Origin: Pachypanchax playfairii
Taxonomy: Eukaryota > Chordata > Actinopteri > Cyprinodontiformes > Aplocheilidae
Direction of reading: 5' to 3'
Assembly (NCBI GenBank): GCA_006937955.1
Contig: SSNP01000038.1
Span: 894,097 to 958,096 of the forward strand
Length of the DNA stretch: 64,000 nucleotides
Below, piece after piece: positions 62,101 to 64,000 of this stretch. Position numbers and translations under genes: made by a program. Under the pieces are notes generated by a model, which was not told where the DNA came from, made no database searches, and saw only the letters and a program-made list of their open reading frames with translations. Every line of letters begins with the position of its first letter. The first letter of the stretch is position 1.

Positions 62101-63081
62101 CTTTTAGTATAACTTCTCAGTCCAGATATGAATTCCCTATCAGTAATCTCATTTGGCACACGCGCGCACACACAAACACTTCTAACGTCAATTTAGAAAC
62201 ATTGATTAATGAAACAGGCATTTGTTAATATCATATCTACATTCATGATTAACTGTCTTATGAACAGCAGCACTCTGGTTTAAACATTTTGGAAGTCTGT
62301 AAGAGAAATCCAAGACATGCTGGAGCTGCTTGTAGTCTATAAGAATTATTTTTGCAAAATAATAAAAAAAACTTGTCTCAGCTTTTTTCCACTGTGCCTG
62401 CAGCCTGTGATAACGTTGGATGGATGTATCGCACACACCTTCATGAGTGAGGGAATGCACACCGTCACCGTCCAGGTGTCTGCAGGCAACACCATCCTAC
62501 AGGACACCAAGACCATAGCTGTCAAAGGTCAGTGTTTGTCAACCCTGGAAGTTTCAACAAAGTACCAGTGAATAATGTTTTCAAGTTGAGATATATAACC
62601 TCTTTAGTGGGTCTCTTCCTATAGAAGTTGTCTGAGTGAAATTTATCAAATTACATTTAGGAGCTCTAAAGAATATGTCTTCATTTGCTATGAAAATATC
62701 CATCAGCAAGTTTCTGTAAAATGTAGTGATTCATCACCTGAGTATAGATTGATGAGGTGATGTGACATTTTCTAATTATCTAGAAGTGCATCTGGAACAT
62801 TTAGCCAAATGTAAGTAAGAGGATATGAGAAAGCCTCTCCTTTTATCAAGCGCTAACTACCTGAAAACTCAACTTGAGCAAAATGACAGTTGGCATATCT
62901 CCCTGAGAATAATGGCCTCATATCAGTTTAAATTAATGGCTGATTCTCCCTCCGATTCTCCTCAACAGAATTCTTCAAATCTCTACTTTTATCTTTCTCC
63001 CCTAATCTGGACGAGTTCAACCCCGACATACCTGAGTGGAGGCAGGATGTGGGGAGAGTAATTAAGAAGGCTCTTCTCCAA
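54..63081 (+). CDS. sorcs3: SorCS3-type VPS10-domain sorting receptor, 19 internal exons (5' and 3' incomplete)
   Basis: The span covers exons joined across 18 introns (exon entries follow). Joining the exons gives an uninterrupted 770-codon frame, with every intron GT-AG and every phase matching. The product is part of a type I membrane receptor of the VPS10P family. These proteins act at the cell surface and in endosome/Golgi traffic; mammalian SorCS3 is mainly neuronal. Asp-box motifs (S/T-x-D/N-x-G-x-x-W/Y) recur at residues of about 17, 57, 252, 329 and 371, as in a beta-propeller. They are followed by exactly ten cysteines (the 10CC module), then two PKD-like domains, the first with LDFGDG. 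Whole-exon wording (for example DPEFESSVLISTDEG, DISSLVVQD, KYSLPK) is nearer SorCS3 than SorCS1 from memory of the family. The last exons also carry SorCS1-like residues, and SorCS2 is excluded. About 240 N-terminal and 210 C-terminal residues are expected outside the window. There are no frameshifts or stops, so the gene looks intact. Confidence 0.9.
411..457. repeat. ATT/ATATT microsatellite
   Basis: Imperfect TTA/TATTA repeats are followed by a T run. This is a simple low-complexity repeat about 200 bp into the intron. Confidence 0.85.
5685..5870. repeat. Dispersed teleost repeat fragment with A-rich tail
   Basis: It opens with CAACTTTATTTATAAAGCAC, a phrase common to many dispersed fish repeats, and runs into an A-rich stretch with AAAATA/ACAAAA repeats. 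The class is not determined. Recognition is from memory of the phrase, so the boundaries are approximate. Confidence 0.45.
6781..6847. repeat. TG microsatellite, 29-bp N gap and G14 run
   Basis: A (TG)12 tract (6781-6804) meets 29 Ns (6805-6833) and then 14 Gs (6834-6847). The gap most likely marks unresolved simple-sequence length. Open frames running through it are artefacts. Confidence 0.9.
8918..9660 (-). mobile_element. Degraded L2/Rex1-type LINE: reverse-transcriptase remnant plus 3' UTR
   Basis: On the minus strand, 9645 down to 9400 reads as a LINE reverse-transcriptase segment, with AVIKPLLKEP, PISNLSF, EEFQSGFR, LLMSSDSGLVS and LLDLSAAF. Compared with the family this has two internal deletions (after PISNLSF and after FQSGFR). 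After a frameshift it continues as DHKILLKRLEYEI to about 9345. From 9180 to 8935 it reads as the usual fish LINE 3' UTR, with TGCTGGAGGTTTCTTCTTGT and a terminal AATTGAATT-like tail near 8925. The middle of the thumb region is missing. It is a dead copy lying antisense to sorcs3. Confidence 0.8.
11396..11760 (+). repeat. Short dispersed repeat with tRNA-like B box
   Basis: The block contains GTGGCTC, then GCAGGTTGGCAGTTTGATTCC (11578-11598), then TCCTCCACAT and GTGTCCTTGGGCAAG. These are the phrases, in the usual order, of a common teleost short repeat whose GGTTCGATTCC-like core resembles an RNA polymerase III B box. No tRNA cloverleaf can be drawn, so it is not a tRNA gene. Flanks outside 11560-11655 are less certain. 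Confidence 0.5.
15222..15280. repeat. AATCAG...TTTATT...ACAAGGAATTT dispersed repeat, copy 1
   Basis: It carries AGAATCAGGTTTATT, then CAGTATGTTACACACACAAGGAATTT. Copies with the same ordered phrases occur at 29902-29965 and 57468-57530, with weaker ones near 24788 and 50258. It is a common teleost dispersed repeat; its class is not clear from the fragment. Confidence 0.6.
15350..15430 (+). repeat. Short tRNA-box repeat fragment
   Basis: GGTGGTTTGATTCCAGCTTCTTCCACCAC follows GGCAGCAAGACAGTT, the same order of phrases as the copy at 11578, with a degenerate B-box-like core. It is too short and diverged for a tRNA. Confidence 0.45.
15521..15840. mobile_element. hAT-type non-autonomous element (MITE) with 8-bp target-site duplication
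   Basis: The left end is TAGGGATGCAACAATACGAT. The right end, read in reverse complement, is TAGGAATGCACCGATACAGAT. These are clear terminal inverted repeats. The flanks are GTAAAGAT (15513-15520) and GTAAAGAG (15841-15848), an 8-bp duplication with one mismatch, which is the signature length of hAT transposition. The 320-bp interior is AT-rich with no transposase frame, so it must have been mobilised in trans. The ends match the TAGGGATGCACCGATA motif familiar from fish and other vertebrate hAT MITEs. Confidence 0.85.
16001..16085 (+). repeat. Fragment of CACGGTGGTGC-type dispersed repeat
   Basis: GCTGCATGGCACAGTTGG, then CAGGAAGGTTCTCGGCTCGACTCC (with a B-box-like core), then CAGCTGG. This is a diverged copy of the family seen better preserved at 44708-44823. 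Confidence 0.5.
16519..17309. mobile_element. TTAA-flanked element with terminal inverted repeats, no transposase
   Basis: TTAA at 16519-16522 is followed by AGGAGGGATATGGAAC. The right end reads in reverse complement as AGGTGGTATATGCAAC and is followed by TTAA at 17306-17309. Thirteen of 16 positions agree. The TTAA flanks suggest piggyBac-type target choice, but the termini alone do not prove the superfamily. The 783-bp interior is partly CpG-containing (16590-16960 and 17090-17180) and AT-rich near the right end. A 61-codon minus-strand frame (16700-16885) resembles nothing I know. Confidence 0.6.
18062..18093. repeat. Poly-C tract
   Basis: C runs of 7, 8, 9 and 3 are separated by single A or T bases. 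The minus strand therefore has four G runs able to form a G-quadruplex. Confidence 0.9.
19994..20346. other. Assembly gap (353 N)
   Basis: Run of N within the first intron; its content is unknown. Confidence 1.
21047..21123. mobile_element. Collapsed Tc1-like element (paired termini only)
   Basis: TA at 21047 is followed by CCAGTCAAAAGTTTTGGCAC. The other end, GTGTCCACACTTTTGACAGG, is its near-perfect reverse complement and lies just before TA at 21122. Between them sits TTTTTAATTCAATTGAATGAG, the usual subterminal phrase of a vertebrate Tc1-like transposon. The transposase is wholly lost, leaving about 75 bp. Confidence 0.75.
21174..21191. repeat. TA microsatellite
   Basis: Short (AT)n tract. 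Confidence 0.8.
21781..21854 (+). CDS. sorcs3: sorcs3 exon b (propeller blade)
   Basis: The acceptor CTGCAG ends at 21780 and the donor is GTGAGT at 21855. The exon has 74 nt, phase 0 to 2. It encodes LYSSVDFGRKWQLIHEHVTP-NRFY and two bases of a Trp codon completed in the next exon. It includes the Asp box SVDFGRKW. Confidence 0.93.
23330..23755 (+). mobile_element. L2/Rex1-type LINE reverse-transcriptase remnant with 3' tail
   Basis: The plus strand reads, with frame breaks, a LINE C-terminal reverse-transcriptase segment: a degenerate CLNDIKSW-like start near 23350, EVLVL...FGPEHFRNKLC (23415-23490), NNIKDLGVILDQNM (23530-23570), and after a stop and frameshift TTFFHLRNVNKIRSILTQ (23608-23663). 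Then 23700-23750 has the AATTGAATTGAA type of tail. The rest of the C-terminus is deleted. The hexamer repeat at 23417-23453 lies inside the frame. Confidence 0.75.
23417..23453 (+). repeat. GGTTCT hexamer tandem repeat (6 copies)
   Basis: Six perfect GGTTCT copies. In the LINE frame they encode repeated Val-Leu, an expansion of the short VLVL segment normally found at this point of the reverse transcriptase. Confidence 0.9.
23935..24062 (-). repeat. Short dispersed repeat with B-box-like core (minus orientation)
   Basis: It starts GGTAAATGGTAAATGG and ends GGATTCGAGCCAGTGACC...CCACCTGCTCTACCTCCTGAGCCACTG, the standard two ends of a teleost short repeat, in opposite orientation to the copies near 11578 and 15370. 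The middle is shortened. Confidence 0.6.
24155..24610 (+). mobile_element. LINE endonuclease-domain remnant (L2/Rex1 type)
   Basis: Plus-strand reading gives AVLNTRSIANET (start of the AP-endonuclease-like domain), later GGGLASVYQ, ELLEVE-like wording broken by stops, QPPKEL, KDFIKDFTGLIPRLLLRCDH and CDFNIHICC, which carries the conserved DFN..H. Several stops and frameshifts make it a pseudogene. It lies downstream of a reverse-transcriptase piece although the domain order in an intact LINE is the reverse, so these are two insertions or a rearranged one. Confidence 0.75.
24625..24690. repeat. Dispersed repeat fragment (CTCAGTCATCCAGGTCATAG)
   Basis: The phrase GGTGAAGGTTCTCAGTCATC followed by CAGGTCATAGTAATCC is one I recognise as recurrent in fish genomes. 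The class is unknown. Confidence 0.4.
25338..25402 (+). CDS. sorcs3: sorcs3 exon c
   Basis: The acceptor TTTCCAG ends at 25337 and the donor is GTGAGT at 25403. The exon has 65 nt, phase 2 to 1. It completes Trp and encodes SVAGLDREPDLIHMEAHTPE-G plus the first base of Asn. Confidence 0.93.
25403..26038 (+). other. Intron, 636 bp
   Basis: No repeat or other gene recognised. Confidence 0.85.
26039..26157 (+). CDS. sorcs3: sorcs3 exon d
   Basis: The acceptor CTTCACAG ends at 26038 and the donor is GTAAGA at 26158. The exon has 119 nt, phase 1 to 0. It encodes NVQYVTCRAQMCSEGNRN, with a cysteine pair, then YIDISSLVVQDDYIFIQ, a highly conserved SorCS3-like strand. Confidence 0.93.
26158..28942 (+). 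other. Intron, 2.8 kb, with C-rich tandem repeat
   Basis: The C-rich tract at 26203-26254 contains a perfect 20-bp tandem duplication (26214-26233 and 26234-26253). T/G-rich low complexity occurs at 28470-28500. Nothing else is recognised. Confidence 0.85.
26203..26254. repeat. C-rich tract with 20-bp tandem duplication
   Basis: CCCCACCCAGCCCCACCCCT occurs twice head to tail, 46 bp downstream of the exon d donor. The minus strand has many G3-G4 runs with short loops, so a G-quadruplex is plausible. Confidence 0.9.
28943..29032 (+). CDS. sorcs3: sorcs3 exon e
   Basis: The acceptor TTTTAG ends at 28942 and the donor is GTAAGC at 29033. The exon has 90 nt, phase 0 to 0. It encodes VPTSGRATYYVSYKRDSF and IQIKLPKYSLPK. 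Confidence 0.93.
29033..29366 (+). other. Intron, 334 bp
   Basis: Nothing recognised besides splice signals. Confidence 0.85.
29367..29546 (+). CDS. sorcs3: sorcs3 exon f
   Basis: The acceptor TGATAG ends at 29366 and the donor is GTACAT (weak consensus) at 29547. The exon has 180 nt, phase 0 to 0. It encodes DLHIVSTDEKQVFAAVQEWN, then the sequon NDT, YNLYLSDTKGIYFTLAMEN, and ends DLYE. It is among the most conserved blocks of the VPS10 domain. Confidence 0.94.
29902..29965. repeat. AATCAG...TTTATT...AAGAATTTG dispersed repeat, copy 2
   Basis: AGAATCAGAATCAGTTTATT, then ACACAATACAAAGAATTTGT. Same family as 15222 and 57468. Confidence 0.6.
30035..30597. mobile_element. TATAAGCC(G/A)CACC-type dispersed element
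   Basis: The left part contains GAATATAAGCCACACCCAC, then GTTGTAATATGAGATATTTA, then ACACGACTGGTGAAACCGTC and CAGCGACTCTATTTCC. The right end reads AGCAGCAGCTTATAGTTTGG followed by ATATCATGGTA. These are the ordered phrases of a repeat family widespread in fish (left TATAAGCCGCACC, right GCGGCTTATAGTCC), and the two ends are roughly inverted. I do not assign a transposon superfamily. Confidence 0.65.
30711..30726. repeat. Poly-A run
   Basis: A run of about 16 As, possibly an old retroposon tail. Confidence 0.6.
30819..30888 (+). mobile_element. L2-clade retroposon 3' end with AGT tail
   Basis: GTAAGTCGCTTTGGATAAAA, then GCGTCGCTAAATGAC, the well-known 3' terminal phrase of L2-type LINEs and the SINEs that borrow their tails, followed by (AGT)6. 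The upstream body is not recognisable. Confidence 0.75.
31914..31962. repeat. GT-rich microsatellite
   Basis: Interrupted (TG)n tracts. Confidence 0.85.
34165..34551 (+). mobile_element. 5'-truncated LINE, C-terminal end of ORF2
   Basis: An open frame of 128 codons ends at TAA (34549-34551). It begins QNAAARLVFNQPKRAHVTPL, continues SLHWLPVAARIKYKALLLAY, TAPTYL and RWWNDLPNSVRSSES, and ends FKSRLKTHLFKEHFQS. This is the conserved C-terminus of L2/Rex-group LINE ORF2. An in-frame stop at 34159 lies just upstream, so the copy is 5'-truncated. The frame is intact across its length, so the insertion is relatively young compared with the other LINE pieces here. The 3' UTR runs into a gap. Confidence 0.85.
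34590..34765. other. Assembly gap (176 N)
   Basis: Run of N starting 38 bp after the LINE stop codon. The LINE 3' UTR or tail probably lies in it. Confidence 1.
37084..37230 (+). CDS. sorcs3: sorcs3 exon g
   Basis: The acceptor CATCAG ends at 37083 and the donor is GTAAAA at 37231. The exon has 147 nt, phase 0 to 0. It encodes VAGIKGMLIANKRQDNQVK, then the Asp-box-like TYNKGRDW and LLQAP, and ends HCIL. The Cys probably pairs with the one that opens the next exon. Confidence 0.94.
39430..39600 (+). mobile_element. Tc1-like transposase C-terminal remnant
   Basis: 39475-39545 reads NLNGLT, a stop, then CCEEEWAKFPPQPCEKL, the EEWAK.PP..C..L segment near the C-terminus of Tc1-like transposases. 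The following bases keep a diverged version of the downstream coding DNA. It is a dead fragment. Confidence 0.65.
40040..40720 (+). mobile_element. Tc1-like transposon 3' half (degenerate)
   Basis: The plus strand reads GGSVIVGGCFAAA, then MNSADYQQILQENV and HTSKSTSEW. Later it reads QAFHAVKPSNVSE, a stop, KQFCKED and TPPQR, then ACCAGTTATTAAG and a 3' flank ending GCAAAAACTTTTTCTAAGC. This is the catalytic and C-terminal half of a Tc1-like transposase plus its terminal region. Stops and frameshifts are present and the 5' half is absent. Its wording differs from the fragment at 39430, so they are separate insertions of different lineages. Confidence 0.8.
42484..42586 (+). CDS. sorcs3: sorcs3 exon h
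   Basis: The acceptor TTTTCAG ends at 42483 and the donor is GTGAGC at 42587. The exon has 103 nt, phase 0 to 1. It encodes PFCSLHLQLQLSENPYVSG, then TISSKNSAPGVIVAT and the first base of Gly. Confidence 0.93.
42587..44471 (+). other. Intron, 1.9 kb
   Basis: No recognised element. 43240-43450 is GC-moderate and unexplained. Confidence 0.8.
44472..44548 (+). CDS. sorcs3: sorcs3 exon i
   Basis: The acceptor CTCTGCAG ends at 44471 and the donor is GTGAGA at 44549. The exon has 77 nt, phase 1 to 0. It encodes GNIGAELSYNNVGMFI, then the Asp box SDAGNSW, ending RP. Confidence 0.93.
44549..45131 (+). other. Intron, 583 bp
   Basis: Contains the dispersed repeat at 44708-44823; otherwise plain. Confidence 0.85.
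44708..44823 (+). repeat. CACGGTGGTGC-type dispersed repeat
   Basis: GGCTGCACGGTGGTGCAGTT, then TGCCTTGCAG, GAAGGTCCTGGGTTTGAATCC, GAGTTTGCATGTTCTCCCCG and TGCATGTGTGGGTTTTCTCT. This is a very common teleost short repeat. It has box-A- and box-B-like words (GGTTTGAATCC) but no tRNA fold. The right part is truncated. Confidence 0.75.
45132..45223 (+). CDS. sorcs3: sorcs3 exon j
   Basis: The acceptor GTTTAG ends at 45131 and the donor is GTACGA (weak) at 45224. The exon has 92 nt, phase 0 to 2. It encodes IFEEEHNIWFLDKGGALVAV, then KQPSVPTRHL and two bases of Trp. The weak donor is supported by the phase match and the family sequence. Confidence 0.91.
45506..45701. mobile_element. Foldback MITE-like repeat (CTGCAGGTTTTAGAT type)
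   Basis: The left arm CCAGTATCCTGCATGTTTTA (45535-45554) is mirrored by a right arm CATCTAAAACTGGTAAGGCA (45676-45695). The interior has CAACACACTGGAATCAAATG, TGGCTCGTTAGCAGG and GAATCAGCTGTGTTGGAGCA. This is a familiar palindromic teleost repeat. The outer right end is diverged. Confidence 0.65.
45702..46175 (-). mobile_element. Tc1-like transposase N-terminal remnant (minus strand)
   Basis: On the minus strand, from about 46010 down, it reads RFQKTDSYFRRAGQEC, a stop, then RSLSHQQDQDLLL. Further on it reads DQTIRNRLHEGGTRA, the classic end of the Tc1-like helix-turn-helix region. 46126-46165 keeps CCAGATCGATATTCCATAAT, typical of the 5' non-coding part, with a deletion between. Catalytic residues are not included. 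Confidence 0.75.
47170..47277 (+). CDS. sorcs3: sorcs3 exon k
   Basis: The acceptor TGTCACAG ends at 47169 and the donor is GTAAGT at 47278. The exon has 108 nt, phase 2 to 2. It completes Trp and encodes VSFDEGRQW (Asp box), then SSVPLFVDGVLVEAGAENQI, ending M and two bases of Thr. Confidence 0.93.
47278..48013 (+). other. Intron, 736 bp
   Basis: Nothing recognised. Confidence 0.85.
48014..48131 (+). CDS. sorcs3: sorcs3 exon l (start of 10CC module)
   Basis: The acceptor TTCTGCAG ends at 48013 and the donor is GTGAAA at 48132. The exon has 118 nt, phase 2 to 0. It encodes FFGHFSHRSEWQLIKIDYK, then SIFSRKCTEEDYQTWHLHNQ. The Cys is the first of the ten. Confidence 0.93.
48223..48356 (+). CDS. 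sorcs3: sorcs3 exon m (10CC module)
   Basis: It is separated from exon l by a 91-bp intron, the shortest here. The acceptor is AAACAG (no strong pyrimidine tract) and the donor is GTAAGA at 48357. The exon has 134 nt, phase 0 to 2. It encodes GEPCVMGQKQIYMKRRPGN, then YCMLGKDYSRILSAESCICR and AHDFE, ending with two bases of the sixth Cys (cysteines 2-6). Confidence 0.93.
48357..50956 (+). other. Intron, 2.6 kb
   Basis: It contains a short B-box-type repeat fragment (50135-50205) and a weak TTTATT-type repeat near 50258. The rest is plain. Confidence 0.8.
50135..50205 (+). repeat. Short tRNA-box repeat fragment
   Basis: GGTAAAGCAGGTCATCTTGTAA, then GGTCGGTTCAAATCCTTGCTCC, in the same order as the repeats near 11578 and 15370, with a good B-box-like GGTTCAAATCC. 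It is diverged. Confidence 0.5.
50957..51070 (+). CDS. sorcs3: sorcs3 exon n (10CC module)
   Basis: The acceptor CTGACAG ends at 50956 and the donor is GTAAGT at 51071. The exon has 114 nt, phase 2 to 2. It completes Cys 6 and encodes DYGYERRSDGNCRPAFWFSP, then SCSQGQNYLNST and two bases of Gly (Cys 7 and 8; sequon NST). Confidence 0.94.
51071..52186 (+). other. Intron, 1.1 kb
   Basis: Poly-A-like run at about 51634-51648; otherwise nothing recognised. Confidence 0.85.
52187..52358 (+). CDS. sorcs3: sorcs3 exon o (end of 10CC, start of PKD1)
   Basis: The acceptor CAAACAG ends at 52186 and the donor is GTGAGT at 52359. The exon has 172 nt, phase 2 to 0. It encodes YRKVVLNNCTKGVKEMYTAR and QQCPN, completing ten cysteines. 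Then PPKGLSLTTKDGKLTSNMG and NVTFLVHLDE open the first PKD-like domain. Sequons are NCT and NVT. Confidence 0.94.
52861..52935. repeat. CTTGA pentanucleotide tandem repeat (15 copies)
   Basis: Fifteen perfect uninterrupted CTTGA units (75 bp). Perfection suggests recent expansion and probable length polymorphism. Confidence 0.97.
54535..54735 (+). mobile_element. Tc1-like element 3' terminal fragment
   Basis: TACTGCTTCTAAAAATGGTT, then CTACAAGCTGTTGGATCATC and AGGTGGGCTT, keep the last transposase codons and stop region of a vertebrate Tc1-like element. A 3' non-coding part with AAATAAACATTGACACAATG follows. It is a different lineage from the 40040 copy. Confidence 0.6.
57174..57360 (+). CDS. 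sorcs3: sorcs3 exon p (PKD1)
   Basis: The acceptor TGTTTCAG ends at 57173 and the donor is GTAAGT at 57361. The exon has 187 nt, phase 0 to 1. It encodes GDSMRTNIQLDFGDGTAVS, containing the PKD signature DFGDG, then SNLSW (sequon), EEGIKHVYKSAGIFRVTAL and LFLHVT, ending with the first base of Cys. Confidence 0.94.
57468..57530. repeat. AATCAG...TTTATTGGCCAAGTATG dispersed repeat, copy 3
   Basis: ATCAGAATCGTGTTTATTGG, then CCAAGTATGTGAGCG and ACACATACAAGGAATTTGTT. Best-preserved copy of the family seen at 15222 and 29902. Confidence 0.7.
58503..59178. repeat. Tandem duplication of a 336-bp repeat unit joined by CA microsatellites
   Basis: Unit 1 (58521-58856) and unit 2 (58857-59178) are nearly identical, with only a handful of substitutions. 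Each runs from TTGGTATCCTTATGGGGACC, through CCTAACCC-rich sequence, to a hairpin TGGGGACC-7 nt-GGTCCCCA (58716-58738 and 59052-59074), then to a CA tract (58811-58850 and 59148-59178). It belongs to a family of GGGGACC/GGTCCCC repeats common in fish. The CA tracts probably mediated the duplication. Confidence 0.9.
59333..59545. repeat. Dispersed teleost repeat (GAAATTCCCTTCTGCATTTAACCC type)
   Basis: TTTATTCATCTCACAATGGA, then GAAATTCCCTTCTGCATTTA, GGGAGCAGAGGGCTGCC, TTGCTCAAGGATGCATCGAC and AACCTCCAACCTCTTGATCT, in the order seen in a very common fish repeat. Diverged, class not assigned. Confidence 0.7.
61633..61766 (+). CDS. sorcs3: sorcs3 exon q (PKD2)
   Basis: The acceptor TTTTACAG ends at 61632 and the donor is GTAAAC at 61767. 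The exon has 134 nt, phase 1 to 0. It completes Cys and encodes PVEHVQLLAPFVIIRNKE, then VNITAVVLPSQ (sequon NIT), TVTYFWWLGNNTE (sequon NNT). Confidence 0.93.
61767..62403 (+). other. Intron, 637 bp
   Basis: AT-rich; short CA tract near 62161. Nothing else recognised. Confidence 0.85.
62404..62527 (+). CDS. sorcs3: sorcs3 exon r (PKD2)
   Basis: The acceptor TGCCTGCAG ends at 62403 and the donor is GTCAGT (less common third base) at 62528. The exon has 124 nt, phase 0 to 1. It encodes PVITLDGCIAHTFMSEGMHT, then VTVQVSAGNTILQDTKTIAV and K. The Cys in DGC is unusual, as family members I recall have Ser here. Confidence 0.92.
62528..62968 (+). other. Intron, 441 bp
   Basis: Nothing recognised. 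Confidence 0.85.
62969..63081 (+). CDS. sorcs3: sorcs3 exon s (membrane-proximal region)
   Basis: The acceptor CTCAACAG ends at 62968 and the donor is GTGAGT at 63082. The exon has 113 nt, phase 1 to 0. It completes Glu and encodes FFKSLLLSFSPNLDEFNPD, then IPEWRQDVGRVIKKALLQ, the conserved segment between PKD2 and the membrane. The next exons lie beyond the window. Confidence 0.93.
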
Positions 63082-64000
63082 GTGAGTGATTTTCATTTTC
63101 TCTTTCTCCTTTCCTGTGTCCACGCTCGCCTTGTCCTGCTTTCCTTTCTGTCCTTCTTTCTGTCTCAGCTTGCTCTTTTACAATTATCTTCCGAACCCCT
63201 TTCCTGCCCAATACTCCAAGCTCACTGATGCGGCGAGAGAACGCCCTCGGGCCACCCTGTGATTCATCATCAGACAGGTGTGAAGATGCCTCCACTTTCC
63301 TTCACTCCCTTGATGACTTCATGATGGACCCAATTCCTTAATTTCAAAAGTCTCCAAAAAATGATCCCAGAACTTTGTGCACAGGGGTTTTAGTGGAGAC
63401 CTAAGAGTAACGATACCTGTCACTGTGTCTAATGTGACTGTGTGCACTCAATCGTAGGAGGGGTTAAAGTGCTCTGAGTGTGTGTGGGGGAGCTTGCCTA
63501 TCATTGTTAAGTGCTACTCATCTTCCCATTCACAGCTCATGAATAGCTCGCTGAGTTTGATGGTCGTGCTTAAAGCCATCTTACCAGCAGATTGAACACT
63601 GCAGCTGCAGGTGGAGGCTTTGGAAAAATATTTTTAAAATGAATGAAGGGGATCTTATGAACAACCTCAGTAACCCCATTTTCCTACTCGTGCTTTTGAG
63701 CTTATTGTTTTACCTTTTCCTGTTCTTTCATCCTTCCTAAATTTTAACCATACCAGCTGATTTCAAGCTTTTTTTCAAGCAATTTATTTTCTAAATTTCT
63801 TTGACTGAATAATATTAAACTTGAAATGCAACTTTGGTTGGTTAATGTGAACCAGAGCCAACAACTAGTTCATGTATTTATTACTTCTAGATTTGATTAC
63901 TGTAATTCTTTATTATCAGGATGTTCTAATAGTTCTGTTAAAGACCTCCAGCTGATCCATAATACTGCTGCCAGAGTTCTGATGAGAGTTAGAAGGAGAG
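63082..64000 (+). other. Partial intron at the right edge
   Basis: Pyrimidine-rich 63095-63180, then unique sequence, then a LINE from about 63860. Confidence 0.85.
63862..64000 (+). mobile_element. L2/Rex1-type LINE reverse-transcriptase fragment, runs off the window
   Basis: An open plus-strand frame reads QLVHVFITSRFDYCNSLLSG, then SSVKDLQLIHNTAARVLMRV and RRR. This is the conserved thumb segment of L2-group LINE ORF2. It has no stops to the window end. It overlaps the part of ORF2 encoded by the 34165 copy but is clearly different in sequence. Confidence 0.85.

Noticed and set aside
54..63081. SorCS2 or sortilin/SORL1 identity
   Set aside because: The conserved strands, PKD DFGDG context and NPDIPEW segment fit SorCS1/3. 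Sortilin lacks PKD domains, and SORL1 has different domains after the VPS10 region.

Overview
This is vertebrate nuclear DNA, almost certainly from a ray-finned (teleost) fish. It is AT-rich and contains split coding exons with GT-AG introns, CA/TG microsatellites, scaffold gaps, and a repeat mix typical of teleosts: L2/Rex1-type LINE remnants, Tc1-like transposon remnants, a hAT-type MITE and short dispersed repeats with tRNA-like boxes.

The window lies inside one plus-strand gene, a VPS10-domain sorting receptor of the SorCS family. It best matches SorCS3 (sorcs3; which teleost duplicate is not resolved). I place 19 consecutive internal exons between 54 and 63081. All have AG acceptors and GT donors, and their phases agree, giving one open frame of 2310 nt (770 codons). 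The upstream exons (signal peptide, propeptide, first propeller blades) and downstream exons (rest of the membrane-proximal region, transmembrane helix, cytosolic tail) lie outside the window. In order, the exons encode: the later blades of the VPS10 beta-propeller with Asp-box motifs (54-47277), the ten-cysteine 10CC module (48014-52358), two PKD-type beta-sandwich domains (52187-62527), and the start of the membrane-proximal region (62969-63081).

Layout: 213-21780 is a very large intron holding an inverted LINE remnant, a hAT-type MITE with target-site duplication, a TTAA-flanked inverted-repeat element, a collapsed Tc1-like element and two scaffold gaps. 21855-25337 holds two LINE remnants, one of which has grown a hexamer microsatellite inside its reverse-transcriptase reading frame. 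29547-37083 holds a TATAAGCC-type repeat, an L2-type 3' tail and a 5'-truncated LINE end next to a gap. 37231-42483, 45224-47169 and 52359-57173 hold Tc1-like transposase remnants. 57361-61632 holds a near-identical tandem duplication of 336 bp joined by CA repeats. The right end (from about 63860) enters another LINE.

I found no other host gene, no tRNA or rRNA gene, no CRISPR array and no operon-like system. I saw no previously undescribed biological system. The main second-look items are candidate intronic conserved elements, the transposon structures, and a few unusual residues and repeats.
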